Origin: Taeniopygia guttata
Lineage: Eukaryota; Chordata; Aves; Passeriformes; Estrildidae
Assembly: GCF_048771995.1 (NCBI RefSeq)
Contig: NC_133044.1
Location: 1,260,001 to 1,324,000 of the forward strand
Direction: 5' to 3'
DNA: 64,000 nucleotides
In this document: positions 12,163 through 24,300 of the stretch, piece after piece
Layout of the letters: the number at the start of each line of letters is the position of its first letter
Position numbering within the stretch: the first letter of the stretch is position 1
The notes under the pieces: model-generated
Databases searched by the model: none
What the model saw: only the letters and a program-made list of their open reading frames with translations
Told to the model about the DNA's origin: nothing
Translations under genes and position numbers: made by a program

Positions 12163-12375
12163 GAGAGATGCCACGGGCTGGGATCCCCATGGAGGGATGC
12201 CACAGGCTGGGATCCCCATGGAGGGATGCCACGGGCTGGGATCCCCATGGAGGGATGCCACAGGCTGGGATCCCCATGGAGAGATGCCCCAGGCTGGGAT
12301 CCCCATGGAGGGATGCCACAGGCTGGGATCCCCATGGAGAGATGCCCCAGGCTGGGATCCCCATGGAGGGATGCC
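12163..12375. repeat. 29-bp minisatellite, about 7 copies
   Basis: Units such as CCACAGGCTGGGATCCCCAT plus GGAGGGATG, starting at 12171, 12200, 12229 and onward. Two variants alternate (CCACAGG / CCCCAGG), suggesting a two-unit higher-order pattern in the later copies. Confidence 0.93.
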
Positions 12376-12505
12376 GTGGATTCGGAGATCCACACAGCAA
12401 AGGGGACAGAGAGTTTGTTTTTGGCTGCAAACTATGGGATTGAGGTGTAGGCTCTGCTCCCACTGCTGCACCACCTTGGCATGGGACAAGGCTGGCACTG
12501 GCAGA

Positions 12506-12549
12506 GGAGGAGGAGGAGGAGGAGGAGGAGGAGGAGGAGGAGGAGGAGG
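12506..12549. repeat. (GGA)n simple repeat
   Basis: Uninterrupted GGA/AGG triplets for about 44 bases, a purine-only tract on the plus strand. Confidence 0.95.
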
Positions 12550-13109
12550 GCAGCCTCTGCCTTAACCCCGCTGCTGCTGGAGTGAAGCGTGGCCGCCCCA
12601 GCCCGCTTTTGTTCACTTTCTGGTTTTGTTGTCGCACGCTCGGACCGAAATAGCCCAAATCCCTCATAGGAAGCTTCCCCCAGCCCGAGCCCTCGGCTGG
12701 TATCTCGCTCGGGCAGGTTTCATGACTCAGCAGCCCAGATGGAGCCGTCCCTCACAGCCCTCAGCTCCAAATCTGTTTATTGCTCCAGAGGCTGTTTTTC
12801 CAAGAACCTCGCTGCTTTATAGCAGCCAGAGCTCTCCCTTCAAACCCTGCCTCTCCAGTGAGGGCTCGCGTCACACTCCGCGCGGAGGTAGGCGAGGAAC
12901 AAAAATAGACAAATTAAGAAAACCTCCAAAGGCCAAAAAAAAAAGAAAATGTGAGGGTTTGGGCTCTCCGAGCTCAAGGTTTTTTTTTGCCTCCGTGTTG
13001 CATCAGTACTGCTGCCTTCCTTGGAGCTGCACCATCTCAGGGGCAGAGACAAATCCCCGGGTGATCCCTGGGTGCTCATCAGGTCTGTGAGAAGCTGAGA
13101 GGCTGCTGA

Positions 13110-13170
13110 GCCTCTGGGGTGTCCCCCTGGAGCTGGGATCCCTGGGGTGTCCCCCTGGAGCTGGGATCCC
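13110..13170. repeat. Two-copy tandem duplication
   Basis: GGGGTGTCCCCCTGGAGCTG followed by GGATCCCT occurs twice in direct succession. Confidence 0.85.
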
Positions 13171-14040
13171 TGGGCCGGGGGCTCGGAGCCCTGGCTCTAC
13201 AAGCCTGGGTGGTGTTTCCTGGCCACGGGCAGCGTAGGGAGAGACAAAAATGGGTTTTGAGTGGCAGCCTGTGGGATTCCCTGCGCAAGCATCTAAACCC
13301 CTCATTCCCCCTCACCACCAGAGTGAGAAAAAGGCTCTTGCACAGCCCCAGTTGCTCATCCTGGGCAGTTTTTAACTACTCACACGACTGCAAAGGTGTT
13401 TCTAATGCTGGTGCAACTCGTCCTTTTAACCTGCACCCTGCCAGGAGCTTTGTGTGTGTTTGGTGTGGGACAGAGGATGCAAAGAGGGAAACCTGGGAGG
13501 CCTTTGAGCCAGGGACACAGCAGGAACAGAGCTAAAAGGGAATGGCAGCTCCTTCCCACACTCAGCCCTGGGAAGGCAGCCTGAGCTCCCACCCATACAG
13601 GATGTGGGGCAGCAGCAGCTCTCCTCTAAGGCAGACATCGTGTTGTGGACAGGTTTTTCCCCTCCCATAGCAACTGTGCATCTCTTGGAAGAGATCTGAA
13701 GACTGTGTAGGGCCAGGATGCTCTGAGTGGTGACCAGTGACCCCGCTGTGCCTTTGGGGGTGATGGCTTTGGAAGGGTCAGGACTTGGACTCTGGTCAGG
13801 ATATTCTATGAGTGTGAACCCACCTTCCCCAGCCCAGCCTGGCAGATGCCCGCGGGCTGTGCTGGGGTGAGCACAGCGTGGTGGGTCCCGGGCACATTCC
13901 CGAAGGGTGCGCCTGACCACGGGCCATTAGCTGGTCATTAGGGCTATTATCTTAATCACGGGTGTTCCCCTGCTCTGTGCAGGGTGTGCTCAGGATCACG
14001 AAGGCCTGATGAGAGGGGAGCAGGCTGCCTTCCACAGCTG

Positions 14041-14283
14041 CCATCCATCCATCCTTCCATCCATCCTTCCATCCATCCATCATCCATCCATCCATCCATC
14101 CATCCATCCATCCATCCATCCATCCATCCATCCATCCTCCTTCCCTCCCTCCATCCATCCATCCATCCATCCACCACCCCTCCATCCATCCATCCATCCA
14201 TCCTTCCCTCCATCCATCCATCCTTCCCTCCATCCATCCATCATCTATCTATCCATCCATCCATCCATCCATTCATCCATCCC
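14041..14283. repeat. (ATCC)n microsatellite
   Basis: About 240 bases of CATC/ATCC repeats with interruptions (CTTCC, CACC, CTAT). It gives false open frames rich in Ser-Ile-His-Pro on the plus strand and Met-Asp-Gly-Trp on the minus strand. Confidence 0.97.
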
Positions 14284-15080
14284 CTCCAGTTTCCATGCCT
14301 ACACCACAGTTTACTCTTCCCCACCTTCGACCTGCACCAGGGATGTCAAGCACAGCCGGGCAGCCACAGCAGGGCAGGGCTTTGTGGCTTTCCAGCAGCA
14401 CAAGGAGCAGAAGGGGAACGTGTTCCAATCCGAGCTCCCTGGGCAGGAGGATTTTGGCTCAGGGGCTCCCAGGATGTGGCTGTGAGGGTGTGTCACCCTT
14501 TCCAAATCCATGGGGTGCTCTGATCCGTGGGGCCGGTGGGTGCAGTGGGAAATGTTTCCACAGCCCGGGTGTGTTGGGCTGCGGGCAGCCACACGTGTGC
14601 CACCAGCTGAGTCAGCACCGGGGCAATCCCCGAGCCCTGCCCTGTCCCTGCCTGCCCCACGCCACCCAGGTGCCTCGTGCAGGAAAGGGCTGTCCCCCAA
14701 GGCCAGCTTTCCCTCTGGTGGGCTGTGGGTGACCGTGGGCTCGAGAGGGTCAGGAGGAGTGGCTCTGCTGCCGTTTGTTTGTATGCGTTGCATTTGGGGC
14801 GCATTTATTGCACTGGCTGGCCCCTCGCCAGGCAGAGGGATGCAGGGATGCTGTGGGGTGCAGGACCCCACGGCGTGGGCTGTTTGGCAGCTCCCTTGGT
14901 GAGGTGCCAGGGTGCTGGTTTGTCTTGGGAGGGTGGGGTGAGTTTCATCGGGTGCTCGCCCGCTGAGTCAGGGGCTGAGCAGCCACGTGAGCCATGGCTG
15001 TGCCTCCAGGATGCTCCATGTCCTGCCCCGACCCCCTCTCCAGAGCCCGGGGCCAGGCTGGGAGCGAGGGCTGGGGCACT

Positions 15081-15195
15081 GCCATGGCCTGGCAGCTCAG
15101 CCTCCCCAGGGCACAGCACTGCCATGGCCTGGCAGCTCAGCCTCCCCAGGGCACAGCACTGCCATGGCCTGGCAGCTCAGCCTCCCAGGGCATAG
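15081..15195. repeat. 40-bp tandem repeat, 3 copies
   Basis: Units begin GCCATGGCCTGGCAGCTCAG at 15081, 15121 and 15161. The first two are identical over the visible 40 bases and the third is slightly changed. Confidence 0.93.
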
Positions 15196-15199
15196 CACT

Positions 15200-16700
15200 G
15201 CCTGCCTCCTGGGCAGCGAGCTGGGGGCTGGCCCGTGCCAGGGACCCCAGACATCCCCTGGGAGCTGGGCCTGGAGGTGCTCTGAGCTCCCACCCTGGCG
15301 CCTGGTTCATAAAACATTGACTTTCCAGACAGGCTTTGCAAAAGAAATGAGATGTTGGTGATTGTATGGAGAGCTCAGTAGATTCCAGGGTGCATTCCCT
15401 GGAGCAGAGGGTGCTCACAATCCTTGCTTGTGGCCATGGAGAGCCTGTGGTGGGGCAGGCATTGCCCAACAGCTCCCACTCCATCAGACCCAAAATGTTG
15501 GACAGCTGTGCCCTCTGAGCTGCTGCCTGACCCCATCTCTGTGTTCCCCGTGCTCTTCCTGCTCCTTGTTGGGTTCCACATGGTCCCAACCCAGCTGTGC
15601 CAGGTGTGAGAGCACACAGCAGGGATGTGTGGCCTGGCTGTGGTTCCCTGTGGGACTGTTCAGCTCCCTGGGCACAGCCAGGTGGGAAGAGGCCCAGTGG
15701 GCTGCAGGAATTCGTGTACCTGGTGCTGCTGATGGGCTCAGTCCAGGCACTGTCCATCAGCTCCAGCCACAGGGAGGGCTGTGGGAAGGTGCTTTCTCCA
15801 CAGTCACTAATAAATCCACGCTGACTTTTCCTGGAAGGTCACCCAGCCAGTTTGCTGGAAGGCCAGAGATCACTGTGGGGCATCACCACATGGTTTGGAT
15901 TTTCCCCTTTTCCCTTCCCACCAGGACGGCACCTGGGGTTTCTCTAACCACAGCTCAAAAGCTGCTGCTCCAGCGAGGTGTTTCCTCCCAGGGAGGGTGG
16001 TTTAGGTTTCACAGGCCCCTCCTGTTGGGAATTCGAGCAGGCACTGGAACTGGTGAGCCGTTGGTATCGGGGTTATCTGCTCCGTGGGGAGCAGGAGCCG
16101 GTGCTGGGGTGGCAGGAGCCCCCGGATCTGCTCCAGGCAGCCCCCTCCTCCCGGGCTGAGTCACCAGCGGGCCCAGAGCTTTGCTGCTGGGGTGACGGCA
16201 GCTGTGAGTCCCAAAAATACCCCCAGCACTGATGCTTTAATGACAGGCGGATAGCACAGCCCCGGGAAGACTCATTCCGTGCATACCTCAGTGCTGTGAC
16301 TAAGCTGGGCTGGAGCAGCTGCAGCCTCCCGGTCACCCCGGCCCGGTGTCACCAATTCTGCAGGTGCCTCCATCCCAAAGTGCCCATCTCCAGCCTTGCT
16401 CCATATTTAATGTTCCATGTCCACCTGGGTGTGTAGTGAAGGATCTGCATCCCCCAGCTGTGAGTCTGGAGGGCAGTGAGGGCTGGCTGCAGCAGCAGCC
16501 CCCCAGAACCAACCCTGGCTGATCCCTGGGTGGCTCCAGTGCCCCTTCACCGCCTTTGGGTGCAAGTCACCCGCAGGGCTGGGCAAAAGAAAGGCAGTTT
16601 GGCTGTTTAATGTTCAAAGACAAGTGGGAAAAAGATTCTCAAGCTTTTACAGCTTACTGTGCCCTTCCCCTCAGCATCTCCAGTCTCAATTTCTAGACTT
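15200..16700. other. Intergenic, nothing recognised
   Basis: Between DUSP14 and TADA2A. Short overlapping open frames only; no conserved protein or RNA gene seen. Confidence 0.5.
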
Positions 16701-16717
16701 TAATCTTCAACACGTCA

Positions 16718-16723
16718 TTTATT
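16718..16723 (-). terminator. TADA2A: Candidate TADA2A polyadenylation signal
   Basis: AATAAA on the minus strand within GTAATAAATGACG. It is the first canonical signal I find downstream of the TADA2A stop codon, about 1.45 kb away. ATTAAA follows near 16699-16704. Earlier non-canonical sites are possible. Confidence 0.35.
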
Positions 16724-18167
16724 ACTGCTGCTTTTCTTTAAATAGTAATATTTGCTAGGAAATGCAGTGGCTGCAGCCCTACAGCCGCTGCTGGGTGTTC
16801 ATCTCCTCTCTCCTGGTGAGGAGCTGATGGATATAGATCCAGGCAGCTGTGTGACCTTTACAGCCTCACTCCGAGTCCTGGGATGTGGATGTGAGATTGT
16901 TTCAAGTCATTTTGATTTTATTACAAACCAAAATACTTCACATTCAATGGCACCTCATGTCCACCGATTAATTACTCTTGGGGAACAAACAACCTGAACC
17001 TCAACACCTCAGAGAGGTGCTGGTGTAGCTGTAGCTCAGTTAGGCTCTTCCATGGGATCCCAAACTTGGGAGCATCCAACACCTCACCTGCTTTGGCTCC
17101 CAGCTTCCCTGTGGGACATTATTCCAGCATTACACCTTAGCAGGAATCTGTCTGACAATTTTACTGTTCAATAAACACACAAGCTGCACCTGCAGAGAAC
17201 CATCTTCATCATCCAGCTGATTGCCAAAGCCCAACGTTTGGTGCCGAAGCTCCTGGATCAGCTGAGGGGATGGGGGCTGTGTTGAGCAGTGCCTTGTGGC
17301 ACCTCCTCAGGTGTGTCACTGGCAACGCTGAGGGAACAAAACCCCACAGACAGGAGCTTCGTGCTCTTCACTCCTTTTCCGTGGGAGAACAGGGTCCCGA
17401 GAACCTTTTTATTCCTGTTCCCAGAAGCTGCAGTAGCTCCCAGCCTTCCCCACGAGCAGCAGCCTGAAATGGAGGGATTATATTTAACCTGACACCCCCA
17501 AATCACGGGGGGAGCGGCTGAAGCTCCTTGGTTTGTGCAGAGCCCTCCTGCTGGGATATGTGCTAATACCACATAAAAGTAATGACTGCTGAGGACCTTC
17601 CCTGCCATGTCCTTTCCCATCCTGTATCACAATTAAGTTAAAAAGACTGGACCACTGCAAGCTCTATTTTTACACCCTCGGGCACGTGCTGTCGCCTCTG
17701 GAAGCTGCTGCTGATTTAGGAAGGAACACAAGGAGGGAGGGACTGCATTTCTATACCCAAAAAGTGTGACTGTGTCCTTACTCTTTGTCACCATCAGCAC
17801 AGAGGTACCGTGATGCTCTCTGCAGCCACAGGAGGTGTGAGGAATAAATGCCCATTCACGTTTGAGATCAGCTTATACCGCACGTGATCCTTCCCAGCGC
17901 CGCGAGGCAGAGGAATCCTGACAGCAGCAGAGCCAAAAGGAACCCAGACAAATGTCAGCATTCATGCAATTTAACAAAGCTCCCTACTTGTTTTTACAAA
18001 AAAAAAAAAAAAAAAGGCAAAAAAAGGAAAAAAAAAAAAAGCCCTGAAATGTTTTAAACAAAAGGAAATGTCCTTCATTCGACACTGGTGAAATCTTTCA
18101 GCGCTGTCAAAGCGACTTCAAAGCCTCTCCACATCTGCCTGCTCCAGCCAAGCACTGCTGCCTGTCC
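16724..18167 (-). other. TADA2A: Probable TADA2A 3' untranslated region
   Basis: Minus-strand sequence from the stop codon to the candidate poly(A) signal. It includes two long A-tracts on the plus strand at about 18000-18040 (T-tracts in the transcript). No coding potential seen. Confidence 0.4.
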
Positions 18168-18353
18168 TCAGGCCTTTGTGATGTACCCTTCTCTGATCAG
18201 GAAGTCGTAGATTTTCCTGGTTTTGTTCACATCAATCTTGATGAGGGCTCGAGCCTGCGCCAGTCTCAGGCCTCCCTGTTTGTTGCACTCGTTCACCAAA
18301 GCAGCTTTATATTCCAAATAGGCTCCAGGGACCAGCCTCACCATCTGACAGAG
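18168..18353 (-). CDS. TADA2A: TADA2A last coding exon, SWIRM domain
   Basis: Residues 383-443 and the stop codon. Contains LCQMVRLVPGAYLEYKAALV through the C-terminal helix IDVNKTRKIYDFLIREGYIT. Acceptor TTGTCTTGCAG. Ends in Ala where human ends in Gly. Confidence 0.98.
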   Translation of the reverse strand, partial: LCQMVRLVPGAYLEYKAALVNECNKQGGLRLAQARALIKIDVNKTRKIYDFLIREGYITKA

Positions 18354-21300
18354 CTGCAAGACAAAAGGTGAAGTTAATAAACACCAACACTCGTCATGTT
18401 CTCCCATTCCCAGAGCCCTGCTGGGGGAGGAGCACGGGAATATTTTCCCGAAAACACTGGAATGCCATGAGGAGCTGTTTGGATCCACAGGTAGGGAGGG
18501 AGGAGCCTGCTGGCTGCATTCAGAAACATTCCTGGTGGAAAGATAAAGGAGGAGGATGCAAGCAAGCCCTGGGCTCGCAGGAGCACAGCTCTGAGTGTGT
18601 CCTGGGTGGGTGTTGCTCCTTCCCAAGCCCGGGAAGAACACATGCCAGACTTGGAAGCAGCAACTGGGCTGGCTGGGAGCCAGGGAGGGCATCTGGCTGC
18701 TAATCCCCTGCAGACTCGTGCTCTAATACCTTTACAAAAGCAGCTCCCCCTCTGCAAGCCTGGCATGGCAGCTGTGCAGGGAAGGCATTCCGTGGTTGGA
18801 AGTTTGGTAAGGAATGGCTGTGCACAGCCCTGGAGCTGTTTGGCTGCACAGCTCCTGCTCAGCTCCCAAATTCCAGCTGCCTTCCAGGAGCACAGCGTTG
18901 CTCCTGCTGGAGAAACTGTCTGTCTCCTCCCTTTAATAAGGAAATGCTTCATGCTCATTCCTCACGGATAGGAAATTGCAGAATTCCTCAGCCCTCAGAC
19001 TTTCTGTCTCAGCTGACCAGGAAATCAGATTCCACACACACACACACTGGTGTCCTGCCACCATTCCTGGCGTGCTGAAGGGAGCAGAAATGCCTGAATG
19101 GAGCAGAAATGCCAGTTCCACACGGAGCCATGAGCTGATTCCCTGTGCTGCCAGCTCCAGCCAAGTGGAACATGCAGCCAGGGGAGGCTGAGCTACAGCT
19201 GGGGCAGCCCAGGGACATTGCAGGACCTCTATAAAGAAATCATAATCTCTTATTTCAATAGTTGTTCACTGAGTTAGAGGACAGGCCTGCACTGGGCTGA
19301 AAAACAACCAGTGCTCATTAAGAAAAATTAACCCCTCTGCTCAGCCCAGCCTCGCAGAGCAGGCAGGCAGATGGATGTTGTGACAGCCCCAAATAACACC
19401 CCGGTGCTCTGCTCCTTTCTGTGCTAAATAAGCCAGTTTGTGCTGTGTGTGAGGCACAGCAGATGAAGAAGCCAGCTGGAAAACCTGAATGATTTCTGTG
19501 AGGAAGGAAGAGCAGTCGGGGCCTGTAGCGAGGTGACATTCACAGCTCCCCAGCCGTGGTGTGGGCAGCCCTGTGCTGTGGAGACACAGTTTCTAGGGAT
19601 GATCCTTCCACGCTTTCCTCACCTCCTTCTCCTTCTCGTTGAGCTTCTCTGTGCCGGGCAGGCCGGTGAGGTTCAGAGGTGGGGCACTCCGTCTGCCTGT
19701 GGGATGGGAAAGGAGAACGGGAGCACTTTGCAATGGCTGCTCTGTGAGGGAGGCAATTCACAGAGTCCAGCCTGAGCCAAGTGTTTACAGACAGGATTAT
19801 TTAGGGCTCAGCAGAAAGCTCTGCTGATGCCACAAAAGGCCTGGTTTTGCAATTTGAAGCTCTGTGAATGTTGCGTGAGACTCGTGAGCTGCTGGTTTTT
19901 GGGAGGAACTGCAAGACAAAAGTTTTGTGTCAGACTGGCATCAGGCATGTCTATCCTGCCTATCCCAGCTCCAGGGAGGGTGTGCCAGGTGTGCTGAAAC
20001 CAGCACCTTGTAAGGATGAGGAGACTTTTTATTGGTGTGATTAAGAAGCTAATTTCTCTCTAGCATTACGGACAACTTTATGAGGCAGAGTTTTCTTCAA
20101 ATGCCTTTGAGTATGATGCAGGTATTGCAAGGCAAACACAGTTTGGGGACTGATTTTTTGTCTGTTAGGATGAACAGTTCTGAAGGAATATTTATCACAA
20201 GGTCATGTGGTATTTCTCACTTTCGCTATTGTTTCTATGCAATTATATAAACAACATTTATAAGTTATTATTTACTTTACTGGACATTACCTGGCACAGC
20301 CTAAACTTTCACAAGGGCTGTCTGCTTGAAGGTTTGGCTTTTGTTTTTCTAAAAGGTGTTGTTTTTTTTTTTTTGGGTTTTTTTTTTTGTTTGTTTTTTT
20401 TGTTTTTTTTTTGGCAACTTGCAGAGCTCAGGACCAAGTTTGGGTTATTTTATCCATATTGGAAAAAGTCTGTCACCCCTGTGCTGTGGGCTGCATATTT
20501 AGCACTGTTAGAGAGAGATCTCTATCCCAGGATAACTCCCCAAATCTGGAGAAGTGATGAGACCTTGGGAAGTGTGCAAAAATAAAAGGTTTTCCCCAAG
20601 CACCCTGCCCTGGCCAGGTCCTGCCCTGGCACTGGGAAGTCTCTGTGTCTCCTGGGCATCTGCAGGAACAGAAGGGATCTGGCTGGGTGTGAGGAGCCTG
20701 AGCAGAGGGAGCTGGGGACTGGGGAGAAGCTGGAGTGTGAGTCTGTGGGAGGTGTAAAGGAAGTTATTTCTCAGCACTGCTCCCTCTTCCCATGGCATGG
20801 GGCGGGAGGGACATGACAGAATTCAGTTTTACTCCTCTATAAACCCAGAAGATACCACACACACACAAACTACATTAAGGAAAACATATCAAGCCTGCAA
20901 AGTCAAGAGCTTAGAATCTAGAAGTGAAGCATTAATTTGTCCTCTTGTATATTCAGAGTGATGCAGCCTTTAATTAGAGCCACGTGGCAGCTCTTCCTCA
21001 GCATCCCTGGGCAGGATGTTAGCTTAATTAGCAACTCTGTGGTATTTTGTTTGGGTTTTGTTCCACATGTGACGCTGCTTGTAAACACTGTGAGCCATCA
21101 CAGCTCCACAGGCAACACAATCCCCTTCATGGGACACTGGATCCTTGACAGAAAAAGGAAGTTCATTCCTCATTCCAGACCTTCAGCTGGAAGGCAGTGT
21201 CCTCTCTTCATGGACTCTGAGATATAAAAAGCTGGTTTTTTTATCCAAAATACCAGATCTCAGCATCACCAAACAGGTTTAGAAGAGTCTGTAGTGCCCT

Positions 21301-24300
21301 GACTCATTGCTTTGGATCCTGACACAAATTTACCAGGCAGAAATGAGGAAGAACTTTTAGACCCTGAGAGGTTTGATTCAAGTGGTTTAACAGCATCCAC
21401 ATAAAAACTGGGTGTAGGGACAGAGCCAAAGCCATTTTCCCTGGCCAAATTTAACAACCTTGTAGTAAAACTTTATCCCAGTCTTAGTAACCTCATGACC
21501 TCAACAAATGGGATAGGAATTTATTGAAGTCTTGTTCATGAGGACCTTGCCTGACCCCTGAACCTGTCCTTACTGGGCACTGAAAGAAGATGAGGTCCTC
21601 TTGGTGGAAAAAATCCTAATTTGTGCTTACAGACTGTGAAAATTCTTTTGTTTCCTGTCTTGCTAATGTAGCTTTAGGATGGGTTTTGACGTCCAGTCAG
21701 AAAAATCTAGAAATTCAGCAAAAATCCTGCAGGATACGCAAGTGGAATGACTTGCAGATTGATGTAATGTTGACTTAAGCAGTGCTTAACCATGAGGCTT
21801 GAGGACTGACACTTTGGCACTTGAGAGAAAGAGTCAGAAAAAGGCTGTCAGAGAGATGTTACTGGGTTTTTGGCAGACATCACCTAACACTTACCTGTAG
21901 TTGAAGGAACTGGTACCGTGGGAGTCAGGCCAGAATCACTGAAAAGAAAGGAAATTTTCAAATTGCCTTCATGTTATTTTAACAGTAACTGCATGTGTTG
22001 ACCCTGAAAGTGCTTCTTCTACAACTTGTAATAATTATACAATTCAACTTGCATAACCCATGCCCTGACTAGGTGTCAACAGGACTTATAAATATTTAGT
22101 GTTCCCACACTGGAAAATACGTCTGAAACCTGTTTAAAAACCCAACAAAGACATGCAGAGGGGCACACAATGAAAAATCCAGTGGAGATTGAGTGGGGAA
22201 GTTCCAAACCATGTCCTGTACACAGGATGCACTTCCTTTATGTTTGCTCCTTAAATCCAAGTGCTCGTGCAGGCTGATGACACATTAATAGTGCTGCTAC
22301 ATCTAAAATCATTTGAAATATTTCAGGCATCAGCTGTGCCCTCATTAATATCCAAAAAGAGCTCACTTCCCTCCGTGACTTTATGAACAGCGGTTCAGTT
22401 CCTGAAATATAAATTTGAGACAACTGAGGGCCCCTCCTTTGCCTGCACTCAACGAGCACTATTGCTGTCACCCACTTTTCTGCCCCTCTGAATTCTGCAG
22501 GCTGCTCCCACTTGGATCAACTGGGAATAATGGATTTGTTACTATCAGGCAGGAAAATGGGTTTGATGCAAACTGAAGCACAGAACCCCAGGAAGGTTTG
22601 GGTTGGAAGGGACCTTGAAGCGCACCCTGTCCCACAGGCAGGGACACTTTTGCGGTGGAGCAGGCTGCTCCAAAGTCCATGCCAGCGGGATGGGGCACTG
22701 CCAGGACGGGGCAGGCTCCCTGGGCACCCCGTGGCAGTGCTTACATGTCTGCCTGGCGGCTGAGCCACTGCTGGCAGGCGCTGCTGTCCTGGATGTACTG
22801 CAGCACCTCCGAGAGCATCGTGCGCTTCAGCCGCTCCTCGTCCCGGCTCTTCTTCAGGTGCTCGTAGGTCCGGGCACCTGTGGCACACACACAGCCTGTC
22901 CTCACCACCCGCCTCGCCCAAAACATCCAGACTGGCCTGGCCCTGCTTCAGGAGATACTGGGAACTCCTCTGCCTCTGGCCCAAGCTCTGCTGTCCTCCC
23001 TCGTGGTGACTACTTGGCATTAGACCCCACCCTGCACCCTTCCCCCTGTTAAATTCAGGCCAAAACCAAACAAAAAAGGCTTCCATTATCTAATTCCAGG
23101 ATAAAACAGGCCATTTTGTTATGGGGAGGTCTTAGGCCTTTCTCCAGATACCACATGTGTGGACAGGCAGTGGAAGTCTCCAAGACAAAGTCCTGAGACC
23201 ACTGTGCCATGACAGAAATATTTTTTTAATGAAGCTTTTGCAAAGTGGTGCCCAGAGCAGAGCTGTGTCAGACACTGTGATCTCCATGCTGATGGCTCAG
23301 ATCACCTCTGAACCTGCCCAGCTGGACTGTGCATCATTGCTGAAGCCTTGCTCAGCTCCAGAGCCTCTCTGAACTAAGTGCCTTTTTATTCAACACATCC
23401 TGAATGTTGTAAAATCATCCTTCCCTTCCTTGATGGATGGCAATGGGCTGAATAATGCATCAGGTACTTACTGCAGAAATTGGTGATTCCTGCTGCTCTG
23501 TATTCCTGGAGTCTCTTTATTTCCCTGCGCAGCTCAAATTCCACTGTCGGACCCCACGAGGTGGCAGGAGGGAAAACCAAAAAAGCAAAAGTGGGTCAGT
23601 GGGGTGGACTGGGAATGTGGCTCTTTGTCATCTCCCTGAACACACAAACCACAGCCAGGGTTAACCTCCCGCCGCAAGCTCTCAATCTCTCTGTGTCCCC
23701 ATGCTCCTTGGTCACAGATTTCAGCTGGTTTCTAGAATTTCTGTGCTCTGAAAAGAAAATTTCTCTTCATGCTTTGATAGCCCCTTTGCCATACCCTAGA
23801 CAAGGCAAATAACAATAATGTGGGATTTCCAGAAGGCGTTTCAATAGCTCTGAGGAACTACTCCAGACAGGCTCCTTATACATCAAATATTCTCTTGGAA
23901 CTATGCTTTTCCTAGCTCGACCTTCCAAAACTTTTCCTTGCAGACAATTTTTTTTCCTGCAGTCAGTAAGATGAAATTATGAAATGTTTCTTTTGCTCAG
24001 AGATATTTCCTGTCTGTTGCTTTCATCAGCTGCCTTCTAGCACTGCTCAGTTTTACAGGGAGCAAGTTTCCTTGTCAATTTGTTTCCTGCTGCTGCTCAG
24101 GAGACCTGTCCCTGACTGCCAGGTTCACCTGAGGACCTGCAGCCACTACAACAACAAAACCAGGTTCCAGGAGCAGCACTGCCATGCAGGACTCATGACT
24201 TTGCAGGATCATGCCTTTGGTATTTCACACTGAGTGTCCTGAAAACACGGCACAACTTCGTAACTGCTTTGTTCTTTCTAATGAGCAACAACTGTCCCAG

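Noticed and set aside
13952..14523. His-Pro-Ser-Ile and Met-Asp-Gly-Trp repeat frames
   Set aside because: Translation of an ATCC microsatellite.
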